Assembly: GCA_950295325.1 (NCBI GenBank)
Contig: OX485803.1
Coordinates: 6,322,001 to 6,386,000 of the forward strand
Direction of reading: 5' to 3'
Length of the DNA stretch: 64,000 nt
Origin: Polytrichum commune
Lineage: Eukaryota > Streptophyta > Polytrichopsida > Polytrichales > Polytrichaceae
The notes beneath the pieces were generated by a model. That model saw nothing but the letters and a program-made list of their open reading frames with translations, had not been told where the DNA came from and searched no databases. Below are positions 55,901 to 64,000 of this stretch, one piece after another. Position 1 is the stretch's first letter, and each line of letters begins with the position of its first letter. The position numbers and the translations under genes are program-made.

Positions 55901-58252
55901 TGAGCTAAATATTGTAAGACTGGACGACATGCTTCTCAAAGAAGGTCTTGGAAAAGAAAGGCATTACTATGCTAGAATTATTAATTGTCTAGAAATAGAA
56001 GTACTCGATTAAGAAGCACACCTCAGGCTTTGGATGTTTGGCCCGTTCTTCTTCTTCTGCTGTTGCTCGTCTCCGTGGCGTAGGTAAGTGACTGCAGAAA
56101 ATAAGCCAAGAACATCACAGAAAGAAGATACAATAACAAAATACAACATGCCATCATCAACTTAGGAGAGCTCAACCAGCACAGATGCATCCCAAAATTG
56201 TACTATGAGAAATAAATGCCAGTCAAATGATCAATCATGTGATCAACAAACAGCATAAAGTATGAAAAGTGCTGTTTGAAGAAGGTCTGAAAGAACAGAG
56301 GAACAAGTCATTCACGTTGAAGGCATACCTAAACATGACAGGCTCCTCACCCTTTTCTCGCATTTTATCTTCATACTCCTGAAATCATTTAATTAATAAT
56401 TATTAGATACAACTAATTGCATGAGAAGGACACACCCACCATCACTTAGTGTTTTCTCTATACAAACTAGAACTTTCTGAAAATCTTAGGCCCACTACAC
56501 TATGTATAGCCTTGACATCCCTTCAACATTGTTGCATTACAGCAGAAACATAAAAAATTCAAGCGGACAGCAGCCAATTAACTATGAGGAGATATTCCCT
56601 TCCTTTAAATTAGTATAAGAAAAGATTGACTCACTTTGAAGAAAGTTTTACATGACTAGCATAACTCCCAAATCTAGCATTTAAATAAGGTTGGGTAACA
56701 TGCCAGTGGCCTCCAAGTCTTTAATCCCAATGCATTGTGCACACATTTATCCTCAAAAGAAGTATCATTCTGGTAATATTACAAGGTAAGTTCAGCGACC
56801 TTTCTCTTTTTCATAACCAAATGCAATGTGTCTTCAAGCTGCCTCTTCTTATGTCGTCTGGTTTTGTCCAATGCTCCATCAGCCTCTGCCACATCCAACA
56901 ATAAGTCCATTACAAGAATGCACCCACAAAGTCAGGAGAAAATCCCTGAAACTAATAAACCTTCACTGCTGCAATAGCAACTGTGGAAGCGTCTTCAAGT
57001 GAACACTAAGACGATCTTATTTTTTGGTGTCAGGAAGCTGAGATTCAGTAGCGGTGTGTTCTGAAAGTGGAAATGGGTCTTCATTTCCTGAAGACAAACA
57101 CTGTCAGCAGACGTGACCCTGAACTTCCTCAACCTGCTGTGAGTACAGTGGAGCTCTGAAAAAACAACCTGCAAAAGGAATCTAGGCTTACAGGAAAGTC
57201 TTGTCATAGAAGATCACATATAACACTTTTCCTTTTTTCTGATGCACACAAGATTTTGCCTGTCAAGTCCCACCTAATCAGACCAGGCTACCGCCCCTTG
57301 AATGTTGCTCAAATGGCCAATGTCACAAACTCAACCATTTCCACCATCTGCCAACAGAAAGGTTCACCCATATCCAACCAGATTTCAAACTGCAAGAAGT
57401 GTACCTTACACACAAAAGACAGTTAGTGGACAAACCCTAGTTGTAAAGCATATCAAAAGCAGATGGCCAAGCGGTAAGGACATGAGCCCATGACTCTATA
57501 ACTGTTGGTACGATTCCAACAAACATATCACTTTGAACGGGGGCTTGGTAAGAGAAGTGGTTATCTGAAATACTGGTAAAAACTAATTGGTCAGACAATC
57601 ACAGTGAAAACCTTCTCCAAACGAGTGACATCAGATACGGGGCACCTTCCGTTCCACAAAAACCGTACACCTCGCGAAACATGTCCATCTACTTTGCCAG
57701 AAACTCAAAAAATATCTTAGATTGATGTACACACTCTCATGTCCATCATAATCTTCTTCAACTATACTGTTACTACGCCTTTAGTTAAGTGAACACCAAA
57801 TGAATATCATAGTAAAGTGGGGGCATAGGGAAGAAAGACCACACACTCATAATCTCCAGCTTCTTGATTTGCTCCTTGATGGCATCGGGGTCCTTTTTCA
57901 GGATCCCCACTTCTCGCACCTTCTTCCTCTCTTTCTTGTTCTGAAACACACCACACAATGGAAACTTACAATGCAATCCACAAAACGTAGACCCCGAGTG
58001 AATGCACTGAAATCCCAAACACGATAAATGCATAGTGACAAGAACTCGAAGGATACAAAACAACTCCAAAAAGGTCTCCAAGATGAAGGGCATTCGGTAA
58101 TCACATAACATCATAACATCATAATTCCATCAACATAACATATAAGAAGAAGTTGCATTTGAAAATCTTACCCGTTTGAGCTCCTTCTTGCGGAGCTCCT
58201 TGCGGTACGCATCGGTGGGGTTCATAACCTTCCCACCCTTAGTGGTCTTCAT
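52989..58252 (-). CDS. ELF5: ELF5 / WW-domain-binding protein 11 homologue (596 aa)
   Basis: Nine exons, all in phase: 58252-58172, 57940-57847, 56885-56800, 56378-56329, 56091-56022, 55637-55556, 55301-54871, 54695-54015 and 53204-52989 (TAG). The N-terminus [20 protein letters not shown], then [20 protein letters not shown] and [20 protein letters not shown], is the Wbp11 domain. Next come [31 protein letters not shown], then [14 protein letters not shown]. Residues about 190-500 are extremely proline-rich (PPPPPPPP blocks, [11 protein letters not shown]), suited to binding WW or SH3-like domains. The C-terminus [18 protein letters not shown] is the conserved ELF5/WBP11 tail. In Arabidopsis ELF5 is nuclear and affects FLC expression and flowering; animal WBP11 acts in pre-mRNA splicing. 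In a non-flowering plant the ancestral splicing role is the likelier one. It is convergent with the esterase gene. Confidence 0.95.
53533..53776. repeat. Family A repeat copy, ELF5 last intron
   Basis: The left end CTAAGGTAAGTGGGCCTTTC and the inverted right end CCAAGGTAAGGAGGTGTTAG. Core ACGGACACCAAAAAGACATG and AGAGATTGGACTACAAGCTC. Confidence 0.7.
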
Positions 58253-58769
58253 GGTGCCCGATGACTCTTCTTGCCTCCCCCGCTTCTCAGCTTCAAACTG
58301 TACAGAACTATCTCATCGGCTTCATCAATTTCCAATTGCGCTCTACCATCACCGCCCACAAGTAGTAGTAGGAACCGATTGCTCAATTACAGGAAAAGGA
58401 AAAGCTGGTGGTCGTTTTTGTCCTCTGGCTGGAAATTTATGTGTAAGGTATCAAAAAGAAGCGTGGTTCAAGTGCGTTGGTGAATTTGGCAACATAATAT
58501 TGCGATCAACACAAGAGGATCGGAAGAACCAAGGACAGAGAACATCGCGGAGATATCGAGCAAGGAAGGGGAGAGAGAAAGAAGCGGTATTAGGGTTTGG
58601 ACCATGCAAGGCAGGTGCTCATGTTGTCTCCGAAGCTATCCATCTGTTGTTCCCTTCGCGTTCCCGCGTTCCCGCGTTCCCTATCGTCTCTTTCATAATT
58701 TCGGATGACTGTGATACTGTTTATTCATTTCCTTCCTTTCTTTTCTTTCCTTTTCCTGACCTGACATAA
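58253..58769. promoter_or_regulatory. ELF5 upstream region
   Basis: The 5' flank of the minus-strand ELF5 gene. A short tandem CGCGTTCCC repeat (three units) sits near 58658-58680. The 5' UTR and promoter should lie here, but no specific element is identified. Confidence 0.4.
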
Positions 58770-59822
58770 GGGCCTGTTACACGGAAGCCATATGCTCATG
58801 GCTCTTGAGAATCCTTGAATTCTCATTGGATGAGAGTTTCACGACCCATTTTAGGGCACTTTTGGACCACAATCCATAATATTTTCAGTGGATGAAAGTT
58901 CTAAAGTAGTAAGGTTAATGTGGACATTTTTAGTCTTGTAAAATCACTCAGTTGATGAATTTGAGCATTAAAAACTTGAGCACGTTAGTAATTACAAACC
59001 CATACCAAAAAATTTGAAATTATCAAAATTGGAGTTGATTTAGGCTTTAGAATCAAATATTCTTTGCTTCCCTACATGGTGTTATGGTGCTTGGGGGGGG
59101 GGGGGAGAGACTCTTGCATCGTTCAATGTTGTGTTAGTGGACGACATCACTGGCAAATCTAACATGAGTCGTTTGCCAATAAAAACTAAGTTTAATGCCA
59201 ATATTGATTGTGTCATGTCTCTAAAGTGGTCACAAGTAAGATAAATTATTGTTGAATTGGCATTTCATTACAAAATACCCACAATGCAAATTGTTTAGCA
59301 CCTCATAGCCACATGCCACCTCCTAAATTGCCCAAGTTGTTGCCTCCAATTTGCCCATCTCACCCACAAAAATCAAGCATGTTAGGGCTCAGTGGGTAAC
59401 ACTCCTAAATATGAAGAATGTTGGGTGTAGTTTGATTTTTGTGAAGGTGACTAACCCAAATATCATCAAGGTGGCGACTAAATCAGCATGTATTACTCAT
59501 CCACTAAATTAGGGCAATGGTTATGCCAATGAGGAGCCAAAAATTGGTGTTCAATTAACGAAGCTAACTAAATTTGCCTCATCCACCTTATACAGAATCC
59601 CACGTGGCAAGTGTGGATAAAGTTGGTCGTGATTGTAGGGAATTTTTTTACAAGATGGCTCTTGAAGACATGCTTGACGGATTTGGGTTTACACTGAGGG
59701 TTTGTGCTCTTCCAAAGAACTTTGGGCTATAGTCCATGGACTTCTCAATGAACTCATCCAAAAAGCAGAATCCCATGGTCATTTAAGAGCCATGACCTAA
59801 TGCCTTTGGTGTAAACAAACCC
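58770..59822. mobile_element. Harbinger/Tourist-like non-autonomous element, 1.05 kb, TSD TAA
   Basis: TAA duplications lie at 58767-58769 and 59823-59825. The left end GGGCCTGTTACACGGAAGCC and the inverted right end GGGTTTGTTTACACCAAAGG both lead into GGTCATGGCTCTT-like sequence. The interior has a 13-base G run (59093-59105) and no transposase frame. Other repeats may be nested within it. Confidence 0.72.
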
Positions 59823-60182
59823 TAAGTTTGCCACTTGTAGGAATAATCAACCCAAATTGTGTTTATTCAACAACTATCTTTAGGGATATTGAACAATAAT
59901 TTTTTTTAATATAAGCTTCTTTTTTCTAATGCGTAGCTTGTAAAGTTCTAAACCATCTTTGTTAGTTGGATTCTAAGAAAATGTTACTAACATTTCTCGA
60001 TAATTTGTGAAGTGTTCAATGTCAAATGTCTAACTTTTTATAGAAGCTATTATTGTAAGATATTTATAATCTATTATATATATTTTTTCCATTCTTCAAG
60101 AGACGATGAAACCCAAGTTGTTAAGCAATCCAAAGATGTTTCATTATATTTTGGTGATATATAGATATATGGAAAAGGTGGA

Positions 60183-60608
60183 GCTGGTCCAAGTTTGCTT
60201 CACACTATGCTTGAGGGACCAACGGAGTATGTGAATGCAAGATGGACGTAAAGTCTACATGGGTTTCTACATGGCATCAAATGGATCATGTATCATGGTC
60301 ACTTGGATTATTTTCAAAAACCATTTTTTGGAGGTAAGCCTAACACAAAAGCGGGAGACCATGGCACTTTGATTGCTCACAACCGTTGGTTTATTCTATT
60401 TTATCATGTATGAGGACCCGCATTAATAGAAATTCATTGAAATAGCATTTGGTTGAGGGCCCGGTCACATATGACTTCCCACTACACTTGAGGGTCCGTG
60501 ACCACACTACATGATTTTGGAGGTGTGTGGGGACGGCCTTTGGACACTTTCTTTTGGGCTCTCACAGTTACGTGGTCACGGGTCTTGGCTTGTGTGTGAA
60601 GTGGCCCT
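60183..60608. mobile_element. GGGCCACTTCACACA-ended MITE relative
   Basis: The inverted right end GGGCCACTTCACACACAAGC-CAAGACCCGTGACC closely matches the left end of the element at 16506. The left side carries GGTCCAAGTTTGCTTCACAC-TATGCTTGAGGGACC, a motif also found (inverted) at about 16614-16650. The exact left border is uncertain. Confidence 0.55.
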
Positions 60609-60688
60609 TAGTCAAAATCCGGCAATCTAATTCACCTACCTTGACAAATTCCTTGCTACTCTGGTCCATGCGTCAACTACACTAAATA

Positions 60689-61012
60689 TGCTATTTAGTG
60701 TTTGATTATATTTAGTGTTGTTACCACCCTATCCTACTCAACACTAATTTTCAATTCTTTGACAATTAGTGTTAGACATAAATGTGCCACCACCCTCCCT
60801 ACTGCCACCTCCCTTCTCCTTTTATCATTGTTAAAAAAAAACTCTTATCCTTACTAACACTACATTCATGCATGTAACTTCCACATATTACCATAGTTGA
60901 TATTTAGCGCTTGAGTTTACATTTAATGTTACTTATTTTCATAGGGTTAGTGATATTTAGTGTTTGCGTTCGTATTTAGTGTATTGAACACTAAATATCA
61001 TATTTAGTGTAG
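60689..61012. mobile_element. MITE-like element with ACTACACTAAATATG ends
   Basis: The left end ACTACACTAAATATGCTATT and the inverted right end ACTACACTAAATATGATATT both continue TAGTGTT, about 27 bp. TATTTAGTGTT motifs recur inside. Same family as 31019-31442. Confidence 0.7.
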
Positions 61013-61917
61013 TTGGGAAAGCTCACAAAAGGCCAGTTGCCCTTGTACCCCAAACTCCGACGTTTTGGATTCCTAGTTTCAATATGGGGTTGGGTGGATC
61101 GAGAGAAATTTTGTCAAGGAACAAAGTGGTTGTGATTCTCATGCCCACATAACACAATTGTGCCAACTAAATATTGTTATGTTTTTTGTGCATAGTATTA
61201 TTCAACTGCTATCAATCATTTTATTCTAATAATATTCAGTGAAATTGTTTTACTCAAGTTTATCATTTTGAATCTCAAATAGCAGTGTTAGTAAGAGAAT
61301 ATCCATGGTACAATATCTGAATATATAATATATGACTTATTCATGACCCCATCCACGGACCCTTCATACTCAACAAGAGAATGTAATGTGTTTTTCAAAC
61401 AATGCATCATGTTAAAGAATCATTTTCATGAAGTGGCTTTGAAAAATAGCAATAAGATAGTATAATCCACCCTTAACATTACATTACTTAGCTTATGAAT
61501 CGTGTTCATGGGTCTCGCAGTAAGTTTGAGAATAAAGAGTTGGAATTTCATTATTTCAATCCAAATCTAAAATCAAGAACACTGAACATGACTCATCAAC
61601 TAAGGAATGTTATGAAACCATGAGTCTAGTATACTGAAGAATATGGGCATGTATTTTCAACCACCAGATGCAAATCTAGTATGAATCTTAGTTTAGATGA
61701 TGAGAAGGACACCCACCCAAATAGTGAGTGATCCCACCAAAACAATGGCCACGTAACACCACTTCTCAACATGAAAAAGCCCAAGTGAATGCCACATGGA
61801 CGACGGGTAATTGACTCTACATGAACACAATGATTGAAAATCTTCACGAAGTTAATCCATTATCATACCAATCGATAATTGCATGTTAATGGGCCAGTAA
61901 GCTTGTGATTTGTTTGT
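61013..61917. other. Intergenic DNA without recognised genes
   Basis: No supported feature on either strand. Confidence 0.4.
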
Positions 61918-62092
61918 GCACTTTTAGTTTTACTTTTACTTTTCATTACAATTTACTTTTACTTTCCTTTCAGATCACTTTTACTTTTACCTTTCTCTAT
62001 GTTTTACTTTTACCTTTCTCTACATTTACTTTTGCTTTTCACTGCGTTTTACTTTTACTTTCAGCCTACATTTACTTTTACTTTCAAAGTAA
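61918..62092 (+). repeat. Pyrimidine-rich (TTTTAC)n repeat
   Basis: Irregular tandem TTTTACTTTTACTTTY units over 175 bp, directly upstream of the repeat-protein gene. It could be a 5' UTR pyrimidine tract or a promoter-proximal minisatellite. The open frame running through it (FYFYL..., FTFTFK) looks like translated repeat rather than protein. Confidence 0.75.
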
Positions 62093-62217
62093 GCAGCAAG
62101 TATATAAAAGAAACACAGCCAAAGTGTACCTCATTCTTGGCAACTCCCATTTTCAAATCCGTTGCCATTCTGCCTACTCTTCGGTCTAAGCTCGTTGCCT
62201 CTTTCAACTCCAGGTTG

Positions 62218-63945
62218 ATGGTTATGAACCATTTTAAAACTGTTGTAGTTTCCAGCTTCATCGCCACCAAAAGAATCTCACAACCAGCTACGTTGTTACG
62301 TGTGACTCCATTCGCAATGACGATCGCCAACGCCTCGTCATTTGCATCTCTGAATAAGCGCGAGAAAAGACAGAGAAACTATAACCATGAAACTCATGAT
62401 GTAGCAACAACGACCCCAGCATCATCTCTTGGGTGTAGTTTCAAGCAACCGTTGCCGATTGCCGACGCCCCGTCATTTGCATCTCTGAATAAGCGCGAGA
62501 AAAGAAAGAGAAACTATAACCATGAAACACATGATGTAGCAACAACGACCCCAGCATCATCTCTTGGGTGTAGTTTCAAGCAACCGTTGCCGATTGCCGA
62601 CGCCCCGTCATTTGCATCTCTGAATAAGCGCGAGAAAAGAAAGAGAAACTATAACCATGAAACACATGATGTAGCAACAACGACCCCAGCATCATCTCTT
62701 GGGTGTAGTTTCAAGCAACCGTTGCCAATTGCCGACGCCCCGTCATTTGCATCTTTGCAGAAACGCGAGAAAAGAAAGAGAAACTATAGCCCTGAAACAC
62801 ATGATGTAGCAACAAAGACCCCAGCATCATCTGTTGGGTGTAGTTTCAAGCAACCACAACTTGAATCACCACCGAGTCAATCATGCACCTCGTGCCAGAC
62901 ACAAGATGATCCAGCGAGCTTCAAGTGTTTTGTTGCTTCAAGCAGCTTGGTTGTTGGGTTACAGCAACAAGACTCCAACGAAACCGGCCACAAATACGAC
63001 TCCAACAAGATCTTGCGAAAAAACAGTTTAGGGTCAAATGGCTCAGGGACAACGGCCTACCCCTCGTCATTTGCATCTTTGAGAAACCGCGAGAAAAGGA
63101 CGAGAAGACATCGTCATGAAATATGCGATGTAGCAACAAAGACCCAAACATCTCTTGGGCGTGGAATCGAGCTCGAGGTGCAACATGTATCACCACCGAG
63201 CCGATCATGCACCTCGTGCCAAACACTAGATGGTCCAGCGTGCTTCAAGTGTTTTGTTGCTTCACGCAGCTTGTTTGTTGGGTTACAAAAACAACAAGAC
63301 TCCAACAAAAGTGGCTCCAAATGCGACTCCAACAAGACCTTTCGGAAAAACGCAACGGCAGTGGCCTACGCCTCGTCATTTGCATCTTTGAGAAAACGCG
63401 AGAAAAGGACGAGAAGACGTCGTCATGAAATATGCGAGGTAGCAACAAAGACCCAAACATCTCTTGGGCGTGGAATCGAGCTCGAGGTGCAGCATGAATC
63501 AAAGACCCAAACATCTCTAGGGCGTGGAATCGAGCTCGAGGTGCAGCACGAATCAAAGACCCAAACATCTCTTGGGCGTGGAATCGAGCTCGAGGTGCAG
63601 CATGAATCAAAGACCCAAACATCTCTAGGGCGTGGAATCGAGCTCGAGGTGCAGCACGAATCAAAGACCCAAACATCTCTTGGGCGTGGAATCGAGCTCG
63701 AGGTGCAGCATGAATCAAAGACCCAAACATCTCTTGGGCGTGGAATCGAGCTCGAGGTGCAGCATGAATCACCACCGAGTCGATCATGCACCTCGTGCCA
63801 AACACAACATGATCCGACATGCTTCAAGTGTTTTGTTGCTTCAGGCAACTTGTTTGCTGGGTTACAAGAATACTCCAACAAAAGCAGCTGCAAATATGAC
63901 TACAACAAGACCTTTGAGAAAGAAGGTTACGCGAGTTTTTATTGA
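62218..63945 (+). CDS. Unrecognised basic protein of nested tandem repeats (about 575 aa)
   Basis: An open frame from an ATG at 62218 to TGA at 63945. The frame is open upstream to 61999, but there it only translates a simple repeat, so I prefer 62218. Another in-frame ATG (MTIANASSF) lies about 100 bp on. Module 1 is 45 residues long (135 bp) and tandem four times: SFASLNKREKRKRNYNHETH then DVATTTPASSLGCSFKQP. It is followed by a Cys motif CTSCQTQDDPASFKCF and YDSNK. Two further modules repeat the scheme as SFASLRKREKRTRRRRHEIC, KTQTSLGRGIELEVQ, CTSCQTLDGPACFKCF and DSNKTFRKN. The last module has six tandem copies of an 18-residue unit (KTQTSLGRGIELEVQHES). KREKRKR is a plausible nuclear signal, and CxxC-x7-CxxC could bind zinc. 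I know no family with this layout. The absence of stops in diverged copies argues for coding. Confidence 0.6.
   Translation: MVMNHFKTVVVSSFIATKRISQPATLLRVTPFAMTIANASSFASLNKREKRQRNYNHETHDVATTTPASSLGCSFKQPLPIADAPSFASLNKREKRKRNYNHETHDVATTTPASSLGCSFKQPLPIADAPSFASLNKREKRKRNYNHETHDVATTTPASSLGCSFKQPLPIADAPSFASLQKREKRKRNYSPETHDVATKTPASSVGCSFKQPQLESPPSQSCTSCQTQDDPASFKCFVASSSLVVGLQQQDSNETGHKYDSNKILRKNSLGSNGSGTTAYPSSFASLRNREKRTRRHRHEICDVATKTQTSLGRGIELEVQHVSPPSRSCTSCQTLDGPACFKCFVASRSLFVGLQKQQDSNKSGSKCDSNKTFRKNATAVAYASSFASLRKREKRTRRRRHEICEVATKTQTSLGRGIELEVQHESKTQTSLGRGIELEVQHESKTQTSLGRGIELEVQHESKTQTSLGRGIELEVQHESKTQTSLGRGIELEVQHESKTQTSLGRGIELEVQHESPPSRSCTSCQTQHDPTCFKCFVASGNLFAGLQEYSNKSSCKYDYNKTFEKEGYASFY
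62341..62880 (+). repeat. 135-bp tandem repeat, four copies
   Basis: Identical register points (TTTGCATCTCTG) lie at 62341, 62476, 62611 and 62746, exactly 135 bp apart. Copies 1-3 are nearly identical and copy 4 is more diverged. The period is a multiple of three, so the frame is kept. Confidence 0.95.
63447..63770 (+). repeat. 54-bp tandem repeat, six copies
   Basis: Units start AAAGACCCAAACATCTCT at 63447, 63501, 63555, 63609, 63663 and 63717. Copies 1, 3, 5 and 6 have CTTGGG...CAGCATG; copies 2 and 4 have CTAGGG...CAGCACG, so the array grew as dimers. A single ancestral unit lies at about 63138-63191. Confidence 0.96.
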
Positions 63946-64000
63946 TTGACCCTAAATGTTCAGGAAGGAAAGACTACTTCGATGTTGTCGCCAATGTGTC

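Noticed and set aside
57463-57530. tRNA-like sequence (GGCCAAGCGGTAAGG ... GTTGGTACGATTCCAAC)
   Set aside because: Box A- and B-like motifs and a 5-bp T-arm are visible, but the acceptor ends do not pair and no proper anticodon arm forms. At most a tRNA relic in an ELF5 intron.
58176-58769. 197-residue plus-strand frame opposite the ELF5 start
   Set aside because: It overlaps ELF5 exon 1 and its promoter on the other strand and has no recognisable domain.
61999-62217. N-terminal extension of the repeat protein (FYFYL..., FTFTFK)
   Set aside because: It is a translation of the TTTTAC simple repeat, so the later ATG at 62218 is preferred.
63245-63820. Minus-strand open frames across the 54-bp repeat
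   Set aside because: A 54-bp period keeps several frames open by chance. The plus frame is longer and continuous with the flanking modules.

Overview
This window looks like nuclear DNA of a land plant. It holds spliced genes with GT-AG introns, plant-type gene families (ELF5/WBP11, GDP-L-fucose synthase, DUF676 esterase, a kinase fused to a jacalin lectin), a Copia retrotransposon and many MITE-like inverted-repeat elements. No bacterial-style operon, CRISPR array or replication origin is visible. The sequence is AT-rich with about one gene per 10 kb. A bryophyte or other non-seed plant is a plausible source, but that is an inference from gene style and not shown by the sequence.

Layout. 1-1311: tail exons of a class II fumarase (+), stopping where a truncated Copia element (1523-5249, -) begins. 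5942-6088: one orphan kinesin-8-like motor exon. 7847-10856: a four-exon protein kinase ending in a jacalin-like lectin domain (+). 14075-15484: a decayed paralogue of that kinase on the opposite strand. 16.5-33.6 kb: gene-poor DNA with several MITEs, two or three exons of a TPR (RPAP3/SPAG1-like) gene (-), a 5S rRNA pseudogene and a decayed reverse-transcriptase-type remnant. 35408-37676: GDP-L-fucose synthase (+). 38.4-43.9 kb: dense MITE cluster with a nested hAT-type insertion. 44298-51333: ten-exon DUF676 serine esterase (+). 51738-51925: long, nearly perfect hairpin. 52989-58252: nine-exon ELF5/WBP11 homologue (-), convergent with the esterase. 58.8-61 kb: more MITEs. 62218-63945: an unrecognised protein built from nested repeats (+).

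The intact genes do not form a pathway. GER makes GDP-L-fucose, ELF5/WBP11 is a nuclear splicing-linked factor, the esterase is a predicted lipase-like hydrolase, and the kinase-lectin fusion is a candidate signalling protein. The exon models for kinase-lectin, GER, esterase and ELF5 were joined by hand. All phases close, giving 714, 310, 440 and 596 residues.

The main themes for follow-up are: a Copia primer-binding site matching the anticodon arm of initiator tRNA-Met (half-tRNA priming as in Drosophila copia); a family of GGGCC-ended MITEs, three with a large central hairpin; a miRNA-precursor-like foldback between convergent genes; a kinase-lectin fusion beside its decayed inverted paralogue; and a hierarchical repeat protein.
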